The notes: generated from the letters alone by a model not told the origin. A DNA stretch of 64,000 bases from DASUPK01 sp963782345 (GCA_963782345.1 CAWAJF010000014.1:1-64000); one strand, 5' to 3'. Positions 33,639 through 42,664 are shown, counted from the first letter of the stretch. Numbers and translations are program-made.

Positions 33639-34769
33639 TCAAGCATCCGGATCGCTCGCCGCGACGATCTCGCTCATCAGCCCGCCGATGTCGCCGTGGT
33701 CGGAGAGCCAGTTGAGCTGGCGGCGCGCGCCGGTCCCGTGCTCCACCAGGTCCGACAGGGTCGTGAGCTCCGCCTCACAGCCGAGCTCCTGCGCGTGCTC
33801 GCGCAGGTCATCGATGACCGCGCGCGCCATCGTCGCCCCGGGCACCTCGAGCCCATGATCGAAGTCGATCAGCTTCCCCTCGATTCCGACCACGGCCGCC
33901 CTGACCTTGTTGTCGTCGATCAGCTCGTGCGGGTGCTCGATGCTCGGCACCCCCTCGTCGTAGTCGGTTGCCAGCCGGTGGGCCAGTGCCTGGGTGAGCG
34001 CCGCGAAGCCGATTGTGTGCTCGACGCGCGTCTGCTGGTCGAGGACCCGCAGCTCGACGGTCCCGAAGTCCGGATGCGGTCGCACGTCCCACCAGAGGTA
34101 TGTGTAGTCGGGGATCGCGCCGCCCCGCATCATCTGCTCGACGCGGTGCGAGTAGATGTCCCAGGTGCCGTAGTAGGGCGGGATCCCGACGCGGGGAAAC
34201 GCGCGGAAGACCGGCGTGCGGGAGGACATCATGCCGGTGGTCTTCCCGCGCCAGAGCGGCGAGTTCGACGACATGCCGAGCAGCAGCGGCAGGTAGCCGC
34301 GCATGCCGTCGGCGACGTAGATCGCCTTCTCCGCGTCGTCGATGCCGACGTGGACGTGGGTGCCGAAGATGAGCTCCTGCTCGGCGATCCAGCTGAGCTC
34401 CGCCGCGAGCTCCCTGTACCGGGGACGGTCGACGATCAGCTGCTCCTCGTAGAGCGCGGCGGGGTGGGTGCCGGCCGCGCCGATCGCGAGACCGTTCCTG
34501 CCCGCGACCTCGCGGACCGTCCGGCGGAGCCGGCGCAGCTCCTCCCCGGCCTCCTGCACGCCGGCGCAGGGCCGGGTCGCGACTTCGAGGACCGACTGCA
34601 TCAGCTCGGGCTTCACCTCGCCGGACAGGTCGTCGGGCAGGTCGCCCAGGATCACCTCGATCGACTGCGAGAGCTCGAGGCTCTCGGCGTCGCAGATCAT
34701 CAGCTCTTCCTCGATCCCGAGCGTGAACGGCGTCCCGCTGAAGTTGTGCTCCAGCACGGCCGGGACCAT
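33639..34769 (-). CDS. Carboxylate-amine ligase, YbdK family (glutamate-cysteine ligase 2-like)
   Basis: A 376-residue ATP-dependent ligase of the GCS2 fold, which forms gamma-glutamyl or similar amide bonds. FTLGIEEELM at the N-terminus holds the first metal-binding Glu residues; FGTHVHVGI, YYGTWDIYSHRVEQM and FGTVELRVLDQQT are conserved active-site stretches. ATG 34769 fits the family (an extra N-terminal frame to 34925 is unconserved). Actinobacteria without glutathione often carry such ligases for thiols or ergothioneine; the true substrate is not shown. Upstream is the divergent aldolase gene. Confidence 0.88.
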   Translation of the reverse strand: MVPAVLEHNFSGTPFTLGIEEELMICDAESLELSQSIEVILGDLPDDLSGEVKPELMQSVLEVATRPCAGVQEAGEELRRLRRTVREVAGRNGLAIGAAGTHPAALYEEQLIVDRPRYRELAAELSWIAEQELIFGTHVHVGIDDAEKAIYVADGMRGYLPLLLGMSSNSPLWRGKTTGMMSSRTPVFRAFPRVGIPPYYGTWDIYSHRVEQMMRGGAIPDYTYLWWDVRPHPDFGTVELRVLDQQTRVEHTIGFAALTQALAHRLATDYDEGVPSIEHPHELIDDNKVRAAVVGIEGKLIDFDHGLEVPGATMARAVIDDLREHAQELGCEAELTTLSDLVEHGTGARRQLNWLSDHGDIGGLMSEIVAASDPDA

Positions 34770-34943
34770 GACAGCACCGGGGGATGAAGTTTGCCCGCGC
34801 CCGGCGTCGGCCAAGATGCCCGAGGTGGCCCTCGATGAGCTCGAACATCCGACCGTGCTCGCCCCTCTCGCCGGCTGCTCATCGACACCGGATCTGATCG
34901 GCAATACTGGCGATCCCAGGCCCAACTAGGAGGAACTCGGAAG

Positions 34944-35864
34944 ATGGAAGTCAAGTCGATCGCCGAGCAGAAGTCCCTGCTCACCACCCTCTCCCCCGGC
35001 AAGCGCGCCCGGCTGCGCCGGCTGCTCTTCGATTACGGCCCCGGCAACGGGACCCTGATGCTGCTGCCGATCGACCAGGGGATCGAGCACGGCCCGCGCG
35101 ACTTCTTCCCCAATCCAGCTTCGAAGGACCCGGAGTACCAGTTCAGCCTCGCCGCAGAGGCGGGCTACTCGGCGATCGCCTGCCAGATCGGGCTCGCCAC
35201 GCGCTACTACCCCGACTACGCGGGCCAGGTGCCGCTGATCCTCAAGGTGAACGGCAAGACCGACGTGCCTCCCTCGGACGACGCTCTCTCCACGACCAAC
35301 GCCTCGGTCGAGGACGCCGTCAGGCTCGGCGCCGACGCCGTCGGCTACACGATGTATCTCGGTTCGCCGCGCCAGGACGCCGATCTGCACCAGCTCAAGG
35401 GCGTGCGCGAGGACTGTGAGCGCTACGGGATGCCGCTGATCGTCTGGGCCTACCCCAGGGGCAGTGCGATCGATCAGAAGGGCGGCGCGAACTCCTTCTA
35501 CGCGATCGACTACGCCGCTCGGATGGCGATGGAGATGGGCGCCGACGTCGTCAAGCTCAACTTCCCGAAGTTCGATCCGGAGAAGGACTCAGAGCAGCCC
35601 GCTCCCTACAACGAGATGGACGTCGCTCCCGACGAGGCCGTGCGCCAGATCGTGGAGTCCGCCGGCCGCGCGCTGGTGGTGCTCTCCGGTGGATCGAAGA
35701 CCGACGACGAGACGGTCCTCTCCCACACTGAGACGATCATGGAGGCGGGCGGCTCCGGCGTGATCTTCGGCCGCAACGTCTGGCAGCGCGAGAAGAGCGA
35801 GGCGCTGGAGATCATCAGCCAGATCAAGGAGACGCTGCTCTCCAACGTGCGGCGCATTCCGTAG
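34944..35864 (+). CDS. fbaB: Class I fructose-bisphosphate aldolase, archaeal/DhnA type
   Basis: A 306-residue Schiff-base aldolase splitting fructose-1,6-bisphosphate in glycolysis/gluconeogenesis. LLPIDQGIEHG holds the substrate Asp; IVWAYPRG the conserved Tyr stretch; ADVVKLNFPK the Schiff-base Lys; VVLSGGSK and GVIFGRNVWQR the phosphate-binding loops. AGGAGG lies at 34928-34933, 10 nt before ATG 34944. FbaB naming is by type; no class II fba is seen here. Divergent from the YbdK gene. Confidence 0.93.
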   Translation: MEVKSIAEQKSLLTTLSPGKRARLRRLLFDYGPGNGTLMLLPIDQGIEHGPRDFFPNPASKDPEYQFSLAAEAGYSAIACQIGLATRYYPDYAGQVPLILKVNGKTDVPPSDDALSTTNASVEDAVRLGADAVGYTMYLGSPRQDADLHQLKGVREDCERYGMPLIVWAYPRGSAIDQKGGANSFYAIDYAARMAMEMGADVVKLNFPKFDPEKDSEQPAPYNEMDVAPDEAVRQIVESAGRALVVLSGGSKTDDETVLSHTETIMEAGGSGVIFGRNVWQREKSEALEIISQIKETLLSNVRRIP

Positions 35865-35917
35865 CAACGAGGGCGCCAATCACCGGATAGAAACGCCGTC
35901 TGAGCCCTCAACTGTGG

Positions 35918-36463
35918 ATGCGACGAGGTCGCCGCGGCATCCTCGGCCCGCCCCTCCTGATTGCCGCAGTTCTTGTGGCTCTCTCCCTCTCGCGCTGCGG
36001 TATCCGGAGCGGCGGCTCCACGGAGCCGTCTGGCCCCGTCCAGGCACGCGTCACCCACGTGGTCGACGGCGACACGATCGACGTCGAGCTGGAGGATGGA
36101 AGCGACGAGAGGATCCGCTACATCGGGATCGACACGCCCGAGACCGTGAAGCCGGGCACGCCCGTGCAGTGCGGCGGGCCCAAGGCTCATGAGGTGAACG
36201 AGCGGCTCGTCGACGGGCACACCGTGACGCTCCGGTTCGACGCGGAGCGGCGCGACGTCTACGGGCGCCTGCTCGCCTACGTCTATCTGCCCCGCGCTCG
36301 CCCGGGCGGACGGCCCCTGTTCGTCAATGCCGAGCTCGCCCGCCGAGGGCTCGCCCGGACGCTGACGATCCCGCCCAACGACAGCTTCGCCCGCCTCTTC
36401 GCCCGCCTGGCGGACCGAGCGGGCGTGCGCGGGTGGGGCCTGTGGGGAAGCTGCCCTCTATAG
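35918..36463 (+). CDS. Secreted/membrane-anchored staphylococcal nuclease-like (SNase) protein
   Basis: A 181-residue thermonuclease. Hydrophobic N-terminus (GPPLLIAAVLVALSLSRCG), either signal anchor or a weak lipobox, then VVDGDTIDVEL (metal Asp), IRYIGIDTPET (Asp and catalytic Arg region), and DVYGRLLAYVYL (catalytic Arg). Glu in the second motif is the general base. Cleaves DNA or RNA outside the membrane. ATG 35918 start. The N-terminal Cys (residue 27) would allow lipidation, but the motif is imperfect. No neighbouring partner. Confidence 0.85.
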   Translation: MRRGRRGILGPPLLIAAVLVALSLSRCGIRSGGSTEPSGPVQARVTHVVDGDTIDVELEDGSDERIRYIGIDTPETVKPGTPVQCGGPKAHEVNERLVDGHTVTLRFDAERRDVYGRLLAYVYLPRARPGGRPLFVNAELARRGLARTLTIPPNDSFARLFARLADRAGVRGWGLWGSCPL

Positions 36464-36557
36464 TCAAACGCGATCCTCGAGGCGCGTGGACCAAGCTTCT
36501 GCGGCTTGGCTCTCGCAAGGTTTGCTAGCTTGCACCGCCGCCCGGGGGGCGATTGCG

Positions 36558-36806
36558 ATGGCTCAAATGCGAATGCGACAGAGCATGTCCCAGATCGAGC
36601 TCGCGTTCGAGCAGGAGATGGCGCTCGAACGCCGCCGGCGGGAGCAGCTCCGCAAGCGCGCGGTCAACCGCTCGCGCGCCCGGAGGATCACGCGCAACGA
36701 GTCACGCGGCAAGGTCCGGTTCAGCGTCCTGCTCGTCTGCCTGACGATCACCGTGGTGACCGTGGTCGTCTCGATGTTCGAGACGCTGGCCTGGCTGATG
36801 GGATGA
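36558..36806 (+). CDS. Small single-pass membrane protein
   Basis: An 82-residue protein. Coiled, charged N-terminal half (MSQIELAFEQEMALERRRR onward, Arg-rich) and one hydrophobic helix at residues about 56-78 (FSVLLVCLTITVVTVVVSM) near the C-terminus, with a few residues after. A cytoplasmic-N, tail-anchored form is suggested. ATG 36558 is chosen as the start; an earlier frame extends back to 36486 without conserved sequence. No family recognised. Confidence 0.65.
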   Translation: MAQMRMRQSMSQIELAFEQEMALERRRREQLRKRAVNRSRARRITRNESRGKVRFSVLLVCLTITVVTVVVSMFETLAWLMG

Positions 36807-36823
36807 CCCGATGGCCGCAGATC

Positions 36824-36940
36824 GACGGCTTCGCCATCAGGTCGCGGCCACGAGCGGCCGCTCATCGTAAGTCGCTGCGGCCTTCGTCCTGCGCTGCTGA
36901 GTAGAGCGACCTGGTGGCCGCCATCGCAAGTCGCTGCGGC
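36824..36940. repeat. Dispersed intergenic repeat, copies 2 and 3
   Basis: Copy 2 (36824-36881) shares 24 nt exactly with 29915-29938 and a 13-nt core AAGTCGCTGCGGC (36869-36881) with one mismatch to 29958-29970. A second core AAGTCGCTGCGGC at 36928-36940, preceded by a GCCGCCATCGC-like stretch, forms copy 3. Non-coding, between the small membrane protein and csrA; REP-like or relic. Confidence 0.7.
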
Positions 36941-36951
36941 CTGGTGGCCGC

Positions 36952-37197
36952 TTACCGCTGCGACAACCGCTCGAGCGCGCTCGCTACAGCCTCGTCGGCT
37001 CCGTCGTCGTCATCGTCGTCCCCGCCGGAGCGGTTCTCGCTCTCGATGCGGTCATACACCTCGTTGCGGAAGATCGAGACGTCCCGGGGAGCCGTGATTC
37101 CCAGACGCACCTTCTCACCGCTGACCGAGAGAACCTGCACCTCGACCCCATCACCGATCATGATGCTCTGGCCCGGCTTCCGTGTCAGCACCAGCAT
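36952..37197 (-). CDS. csrA: Carbon storage regulator CsrA
   Basis: An 81-residue RNA-binding homodimer that blocks or exposes ribosome sites bearing ANGGA. LVLTRKPGQSIMIGD at the start and LGITAPRDVSIFRNEV toward the end of the fold (residues 1-50) are the core; Arg of APRDVSIFR makes RNA contact. A negatively charged tail (Asp run near residues 60-66) follows. AGGAGG lies 5 nt before ATG 37197 and hairpins lie in the leader. No fliW or flagellar gene is beside it. CsrA is uncommon in Actinobacteria outside motile lineages. Confidence 0.93.
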   Translation of the reverse strand: MLVLTRKPGQSIMIGDGVEVQVLSVSGEKVRLGITAPRDVSIFRNEVYDRIESENRSGGDDDDDDGADEAVASALERLSQR

Positions 37198-37220
37198 CGT
37201 TTCCTCCTAGGGGTCATCGC

Positions 37221-37268
37221 CTGCCACTTCAGGCAGCGATCTCGATCGGCTACCTAGAAATAGGTAGC
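37221..37268 (-). promoter_or_regulatory. Two hairpins in the csrA upstream region
   Basis: GCTACCTA and TAGGTAGC (37249-37268) pair as a perfect 8-bp stem with a 4-nt loop; CTGCC and GGCAG (37221-37236) pair as a 5-bp stem. Both lie upstream of the csrA ribosome site, and the larger also lies between csrA and the divergent gene at 37337. Operator or RNA leader structure. Confidence 0.5.
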
Positions 37269-37336
37269 GTACACGGTTCCGGTCCGCCTGCCAAGCACAA
37301 ACGTCGAATCACCGTGATCATTTAGAGTCCGCCGCC

Positions 37337-37861
37337 GTGGCACGCAAGTCCCTGAGACCACAACTGAACCAGATCCGCGCCTGGGTTCGCCAGGGGCGAA
37401 CCGACGCGTGGATCGCTCATCAGCTGGGCGTATCGGCCACCCAGCTGCGCGACTTCCGCAGCCGCCACGGCCTGACCGGCGAGGGCGAGGAGCCCGCCAG
37501 CGACGTCGATCTCAGAGACGAGATCGAGGCCGAGATCGAGGCCGAGCTCGGGGAGCCCGAGCCCGAGGAGGAAGAGGGCGCGACCGACGAGGGCGAGGGC
37601 GATGCCGACTCCGACGGAGGCGACGGCGGCGAGGGAGGCGGCGGGCGACGGCGCCGCCGGCGACGCCGCGGCCGCCGCGGACGTGGCCGCCGCCGACCGC
37701 TCGAGGCGACCTTCGACCAGGGCGAGGAGGAGGGCTACGGAATCTGGCTCGACCCCTCAATCAAGGATGACCCGACCTACACCGAGCACTGGCAGGGACA
37801 GAAGGCGCTCCGGGTGACGATCGAGCCCGAGCGGATCGTCTTGGAGCGCGTCGAGGACTGA
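37337..37861 (+). CDS. HTH protein with acidic and Arg/Gly-rich segments
   Basis: A 174-residue protein of unknown family. Residues 1-47: HTH-like LNQIRAWVRQGRTDAWIAHQ and LGVSATQLRDFRSRHGL. Residues about 55-100: strongly acidic and Gly-rich. Residues about 101-121: almost all Arg and Gly. The C-terminal part (YGIWLDPSIKDDPTYTEHW, then IEPERIVLERVED) is folded by appearance. Opposing charge blocks with a recognition helix suggest a nucleoid- or RNA-binding protein. GTG 37337 is the start. Divergent from csrA, with the 37249 inverted repeat between. Confidence 0.7.
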   Translation: MARKSLRPQLNQIRAWVRQGRTDAWIAHQLGVSATQLRDFRSRHGLTGEGEEPASDVDLRDEIEAEIEAELGEPEPEEEEGATDEGEGDADSDGGDGGEGGGGRRRRRRRRGRRGRGRRRPLEATFDQGEEEGYGIWLDPSIKDDPTYTEHWQGQKALRVTIEPERIVLERVED

Positions 37862-37874
37862 GGCCGCAGAGGCG

Positions 37875-38213
37875 TCAGTCCTGCTCCGTCTTCACCCGGC
37901 CGCCGCTGTAGTCATAGGCGCCGCGCAGGTACTCGAAGAAGGATCCGTCGACGATTGCCTGCGGATCCAGGTCGACCGCGGCCATCGGGGCGGCGCTGCG
38001 GGCCGCCTCCAGGCACCAGTCGGTGCCGCGGCCGTAGAGATCGGCCAGCTCCTGGGCTGAGAAGGTCGGGCCGATCCGGCGGCGGAGCTCCTCGCGGATC
38101 GCATCCACGACGCGGCGCGAGTTGCGGGCCGTCCGCGGGTCGGAGTCGAGCTCTCGCAGGCGCCTGGCGCCCTCCTCCCACTGGAAGAGCGCGTTGTCGA
38201 GCGGATAGGACAC
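37875..38213 (-). CDS. Hypothetical protein at the end of the membrane-paralogue operon
   Basis: A 112-residue soluble protein. MSYPLDNALFQWEEGARRL, then DAIREELRRRIGPTFSAQELADLYG and WCLEAARS, and a Tyr/Gly-rich end (YLRGAYDYSGG). Helical. Start ATG 38213, 3 nt after the stop of the upstream membrane gene, so it is the fifth gene of that operon. No family recognised and no signal for export. Confidence 0.75.
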   Translation of the reverse strand: MSYPLDNALFQWEEGARRLRELDSDPRTARNSRRVVDAIREELRRRIGPTFSAQELADLYGRGTDWCLEAARSAAPMAAVDLDPQAIVDGSFFEYLRGAYDYSGGRVKTEQD

Positions 38214-38216
38214 TCC

Positions 38217-40448
38217 CTACTTGGTAGCAGGCGGCAGCTGCTTCGAACCGGGTGGCGCGGCGCAGGCCAGCGGGTCGAGCGGCCCGGTGATCTTCCAGAC
38301 GTCGACCAGCCCTGCGCCCGCGACGCGCTGGACGTTGCCCCCGTGCGAGATCCATTCGCGCTGGACCGGCGCGGTGTCGGCGGCCGGGTCGTCCTGGTGG
38401 TAGGTGGGGGTGGTGACGACGTAGTCGTAACCGCCGTCGTTGAGGGCGCCGATCCATTCCGGGCACTCCGGGATCTCGGTGAACGAGCCGCGCGGCCCGT
38501 GGTTCCCGATATAGGTGACGCTGTTGCTCGAGTCGCCACCCCAGAGCGGGTACTGGAAGAGCGCGCCCATGGTCCCCGAGAGCGCGATTCTGAGATCGTG
38601 CGTGCCGTTGGCCCAGTCGTAGGCGGCGCCCAGGCCCTGCCCAAGCTCGACTGCGGGCTGCTCCGTCTTCGGGTAGTCCGACGCCGTCGAGGAGTAGCGC
38701 TCCTCCAGGTAGTGAGTCTGGGCCATGCGACCGAAGATCGCCAGGGCGATCAGAGCCGCGAGGCCGATCCCCGCGAGCGCCACCGGAGAGAGCCCTCGGC
38801 GCGAGAGGAGCACCAGCAGCAGCGGCAGCGCGATCAGCGCCAGCGCGAGCGCCGCCGTGCCCGGGATGCGCCCTGTGTCGATCGCTCCGATCGCCCCCGC
38901 GCTCACCACCACGAGCGCCGACAGGATCGCCAGCGTGCCGAGGCGCCAGAGCCGCGCCCGGGTGCCGAGGCGCCAGACCCGCTGCTCTCCGGCGAACCGC
39001 GGGGGGATCGCGAGCAGCGTCAGAGCGAGCACCAGCCCCGGGGCCAGGTACCGGATGTTGAGGCGGAAGCCCCTCGGGATGCCCTCCGGGCCCGACGCCC
39101 CCAGGGGCGTGAGCAGGTACGCGACCGCGGCGAGGACGGCCACGACGGCCAGCATCCGCTCCATCCGCCCACCGCGCCAGAGCACCAGCAGCACCGCGAT
39201 CACCGCGAGCGCCAGGTATGCGGGCCAGAGGTCGCCGAAACGCTCGTGCAGCGCCGGCGTGAAGTAGCGGCCCCAGACGCTCGTGTCGGTCGCGTAGTGG
39301 GCGATCGAGTACGGGTGGCGGCCCTGCAGGGCCTCGGCGTGGTGGATCGGCCCGATGTCCTGCCAGGGGAAGGGGTTGCCTGAGACGATCAGGTTGCGGA
39401 CGTACCAGTAGCCGCCGCCGACGGCCAGCGCCCCGATCCACTCGGCGGAGGCGCGCAGGCGATGGCCGGCGCCGCTGATCCAGATGACGCCGACGGTCAG
39501 CGCGAGAACCGGTGGGACCACCGTCAGCTTGGTGCCCAGGGCCAGTCCCGCGGCCAGGCCGGCGACCAGCAGGGCTCCCGACGGAGGCCCACCCGCGGCC
39601 GAGCTCGCGCCGGACGATTGCCGGTCCGGCCAGCGCGAGTTCAACAAGACGGCGACCGACGAGAGAAACAGGGCGATCGCGACGATGTCGTTGTTGGCGT
39701 TGCCCGGCTGGCGGGAGACGAGGAGATTGGCCGCCGTCACGGAGGCGACTGCCGCGGCGCCGACGGGGCCGGTTCCATAGGGACGCCCGACGCAGTACCC
39801 GGCGAACAGGGCGAGGCCCAGCCAGGCCATGTTGATCAGCGGCGAGAGGAAGTCGTTCCCGAAGAGCAGCAGGCCACCGGCGTGGAGCAGCTCAGAGACC
39901 TGCGGGTAGAACCAGTTGAGGTAGAGCGGATCCGTGTAGAGCAGGCCCGTGACGGATCCGGTTCCTGCGATGTGGGCAGCGAGCGGGAGGTGGTACCAGA
40001 GCGAATCGCCCCCGTAGATCCCTCGATCCAGCGCCAGCAGGGTCGGTCCCGCCCACTGCGCGGCGACGATCAGCGCCAGGGCGACCCCCACTCCCAGCTC
40101 GATTCGGCCGGGGGACGGTGCGGGACGCAGATCGGGCTCCCTGCCCTCGCCCCAGTGAGCGACCCGAGTGCCGGCTCGGATCAGCATCGGCTCCAGCCGG
40201 AGCGCGCCCCCGCCGACGATCATCGAGCCGGCCACGAGCAGCACCCCGTCGAGCGCCCCGAACAGCCCGAGCAGCTCGGCGAGAACCACGAGGATCCCGA
40301 TCGCGAGCACCGCGTCGGCAAGCAACGCCGGCGGACCGGTCCAGCCCGGCAGGGCCGCGCGCCTCGCCGTCCTGCCGGCGATCGCCATCGAGAGGACGAT
40401 CGCCACCAGGCCGATCACACCGAGGATGTAGTCACCCGAGCTGCTCAC
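38217..40448 (-). CDS. Multi-span membrane protein, GT-C-like, paralogue 1 of 4
   Basis: A 743-residue protein, about 12 hydrophobic segments followed by a soluble C-terminal domain (about residues 590-743). The first large loop reads GGDSLWYHLPLAAHIAGTG then NWFYPQVSELLHAGG, like GT-C glycosyltransferases (Asp in the first loop near a YHLP-type helix). C-terminal domain: HDLRIALSGTMGAL, DSSNSVTYIGNHGP, ECPEWIGALNDGGYDYVVTTP. GTG 40448 overlaps the stop of paralogue 2 (GTGA). A lipid-linked sugar transferase is inferred; no reaction is proven. Downstream is the 112-residue gene, 3 nt away. Confidence 0.8.
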   Translation of the reverse strand: MSSSGDYILGVIGLVAIVLSMAIAGRTARRAALPGWTGPPALLADAVLAIGILVVLAELLGLFGALDGVLLVAGSMIVGGGALRLEPMLIRAGTRVAHWGEGREPDLRPAPSPGRIELGVGVALALIVAAQWAGPTLLALDRGIYGGDSLWYHLPLAAHIAGTGSVTGLLYTDPLYLNWFYPQVSELLHAGGLLLFGNDFLSPLINMAWLGLALFAGYCVGRPYGTGPVGAAAVASVTAANLLVSRQPGNANNDIVAIALFLSSVAVLLNSRWPDRQSSGASSAAGGPPSGALLVAGLAAGLALGTKLTVVPPVLALTVGVIWISGAGHRLRASAEWIGALAVGGGYWYVRNLIVSGNPFPWQDIGPIHHAEALQGRHPYSIAHYATDTSVWGRYFTPALHERFGDLWPAYLALAVIAVLLVLWRGGRMERMLAVVAVLAAVAYLLTPLGASGPEGIPRGFRLNIRYLAPGLVLALTLLAIPPRFAGEQRVWRLGTRARLWRLGTLAILSALVVVSAGAIGAIDTGRIPGTAALALALIALPLLLVLLSRRGLSPVALAGIGLAALIALAIFGRMAQTHYLEERYSSTASDYPKTEQPAVELGQGLGAAYDWANGTHDLRIALSGTMGALFQYPLWGGDSSNSVTYIGNHGPRGSFTEIPECPEWIGALNDGGYDYVVTTPTYHQDDPAADTAPVQREWISHGGNVQRVAGAGLVDVWKITGPLDPLACAAPPGSKQLPPATK

Positions 40449-42664
40449 TTCTTGCCCGACGCTGATGCTCCCTGTTCGACCCCGGCTCCGCGCCGATCGG
40501 CCGGCGTACCGCAGGCATTCGGGTCGAGTCGCCCATGAATTCGGAAGACCGAGACCCGGCCCGAGCGAAGGATCTCCTCGACCGCGGGGTCGCGGGAGAC
40601 CCATCCACGCTCCGGCGATGCGCTCGCCCTCGAGGGGACGTTGAGATCGAGCGAAGGGGTCGTGATCAGGTAGTCGTAGTCGCCGGCGTTGACGGCCTGA
40701 CGGAACGCCGGGCAGCTCTCGATCACCCGGAAGTCCGCCTCCGGCAGATGCCGGCCGATGTACTGGACGTAGTTGGAGACATCGTCTCCGTAGAACCCGT
40801 ATTGGCTGTAGGCACCGCTCGTGCCCGCCACCGCGATGCGCAGGCCGGAAGTCGGCTTCGCCCAGCGCACGGCGTCATCGAGCTGGAAGCGGAAGTCCTC
40901 GGCACGGCTGTAGCGATGGGTCAGGTAGTCGTCCTGGCGCTCCCATCCGACGGCGGCGATCGCCAGGAAGAGAACCGCTCCCGCGACCCCGGCCAGGAGA
41001 GCGCGGCGCCGCACCAGGAGCGCCAGCCCGACGGGCGCGCCGATGAAGACGATGCCGATCAGCGCCGCCCACGGGATCGACGCGAAGGCGCCCTTCCATG
41101 CGACGTTGGCATCCGAGTAGTGCGAGGTGAAGAAGAGCGCGATCAGGCCCCCGGCGATCAGCGGCAGGCGCAGCCGCCCGGGAGCGAGCCGAGGCTCGAG
41201 CGGCAGCAGCGCGAGACCCAGCGCCAGAGCGGGGGTCAGATACCGGAGGTTGATCGCGAAGGCCAGCGGATGCCCCTCGGGCCCGGCCGCCGTCAGCGGC
41301 GTGAACAGGTAGGCGATCGCCGCCAAGATCGTGACAACGCCGGCAACCCGTACGGCATGAGAGCGCGGCCGCCAGGTGGCGAGGACGGCCCCGCCCGCGG
41401 CGCCACCGAGGATCAGGAACCAGAGCGGCCCCAGCAGGTTCTCGATCGGGTTGAGGAAGTACGCGCGCCAGAGACCCGTGCTGGGATTGCTGAAGATGTA
41501 GTGGGCGACGGTGTAGTCGTCGCGGCCCTCCAGGCCGCGGTTCGGGCCGGGCAGGTCGATCGGCCCGATGTGCCGGATCCAGGGCAGCGGATTGCCGGCG
41601 TGGATCAGGTTCCTCAGGAACCAGAACCCCGCCGTGGCGAGGACCCCCGCGATGAAGATGCCGAACGCCTTCCCCCGGACGCCCTTCGGGACCAGGAAGA
41701 TGACGCCGAGGGCCATCGCGGCGCTCGCCCCGGAGACCGTCAGCTTGCTGCCCAGGGCGATGCCCATCGCCAGGCCCGCCACCAGCAGCGCGCCAAGGGG
41801 CGGCACCGCCGGGAAGCTCAGCGCGGTCCGCTCCCCCTTCCCGTCGTCGGATCGCATGGCCCAGGCGTTGATCAGGATGGCGGCCGCCGCGAGGAGCATT
41901 GCGACTGGGACGGTGTCGGTGGCCGGCGTTCCCGCCTCGCGCGGGACCATCGGCCCGGTGTCCATCGCGATGCAGACGGCGACGAGGCTCAGCGGCGCGA
42001 CGCCGTAGGGGCGTCCGATGCACCAGCCCGCCAGCAGCGCCACTCCGAGCCAGCCGAAGTTGACCAGCGGGCTGAAGAGGTCGCGATCGAAGAGAACTAT
42101 CCCGGCCGCGTGCAGGAGCTCGGAGTTCTGCGGATAGAACCAGTTCAGGTAGAGGGGATCGATGAAGTGCATCCCCCACACCGAGCCCGTGTCCGCGATC
42201 CGCGCCGCGAACGGCCCGTGGTACCAGAGCGTGTCGAAGGTGAGCATGCCGCGGGCCCAGACGTCCTGGAGCCCCGTCGCCCAGTGGGCCGCGACGAAGG
42301 CGGCCGCCAGGAGGGCCAAGAGCAACTGGGGAAGGGGGACCGCCGGCGCCGGCCGCTGATCCACAGTGTGGGGCGCTCTATCGGTGTATATCGACGGAAA
42401 GGCGCCCCGCGGGGCGAAGAAGAGGCCGAGGCCGAGGAGCAGCGCCGCCGGGATCAGGACCGCCGCCAGGAGGATTCCGAAGGCGCCGAGCAGCTGGAGC
42501 AGCACCGTGAGCAGCGCGACGCCGAGCACCGCCTCGGCGAGGCGGGCCGGCGCCCCCTCCCAGCCGGGCAGCAGGCGTCCGCGCAGCCGTACCGCGGCCA
42601 GCGCCATCGGGATCGCCACCGCCGCGAGCCCCACCACCCCGAACAGGTACTGACCGAAGCTCAC
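40445..42664 (-). CDS. Multi-span membrane protein, GT-C-like, paralogue 2 of 4
   Basis: A 739-residue protein with the same layout. Loop 1: LTFDTLWYHGPFAARIADTG, then NWFYPQNSELLHAAG. The membrane part includes FTPLTAAGPEGHPLAFAINL and LRYLTPALALG. C-terminal soluble part: LRIAVAGTSGAYSQYGFYG, DDVSNYVQYIGRHLP, SCPAFRQAVNAGDYDYLITTP. GTG 42664 shares GTGA with the stop of paralogue 3. Co-translation is implied on both sides. GT-C function is inferred from the Asp-containing loop and membrane design. Confidence 0.8.
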   Translation of the reverse strand: MSFGQYLFGVVGLAAVAIPMALAAVRLRGRLLPGWEGAPARLAEAVLGVALLTVLLQLLGAFGILLAAVLIPAALLLGLGLFFAPRGAFPSIYTDRAPHTVDQRPAPAVPLPQLLLALLAAAFVAAHWATGLQDVWARGMLTFDTLWYHGPFAARIADTGSVWGMHFIDPLYLNWFYPQNSELLHAAGIVLFDRDLFSPLVNFGWLGVALLAGWCIGRPYGVAPLSLVAVCIAMDTGPMVPREAGTPATDTVPVAMLLAAAAILINAWAMRSDDGKGERTALSFPAVPPLGALLVAGLAMGIALGSKLTVSGASAAMALGVIFLVPKGVRGKAFGIFIAGVLATAGFWFLRNLIHAGNPLPWIRHIGPIDLPGPNRGLEGRDDYTVAHYIFSNPSTGLWRAYFLNPIENLLGPLWFLILGGAAGGAVLATWRPRSHAVRVAGVVTILAAIAYLFTPLTAAGPEGHPLAFAINLRYLTPALALGLALLPLEPRLAPGRLRLPLIAGGLIALFFTSHYSDANVAWKGAFASIPWAALIGIVFIGAPVGLALLVRRRALLAGVAGAVLFLAIAAVGWERQDDYLTHRYSRAEDFRFQLDDAVRWAKPTSGLRIAVAGTSGAYSQYGFYGDDVSNYVQYIGRHLPEADFRVIESCPAFRQAVNAGDYDYLITTPSLDLNVPSRASASPERGWVSRDPAVEEILRSGRVSVFRIHGRLDPNACGTPADRRGAGVEQGASASGKK

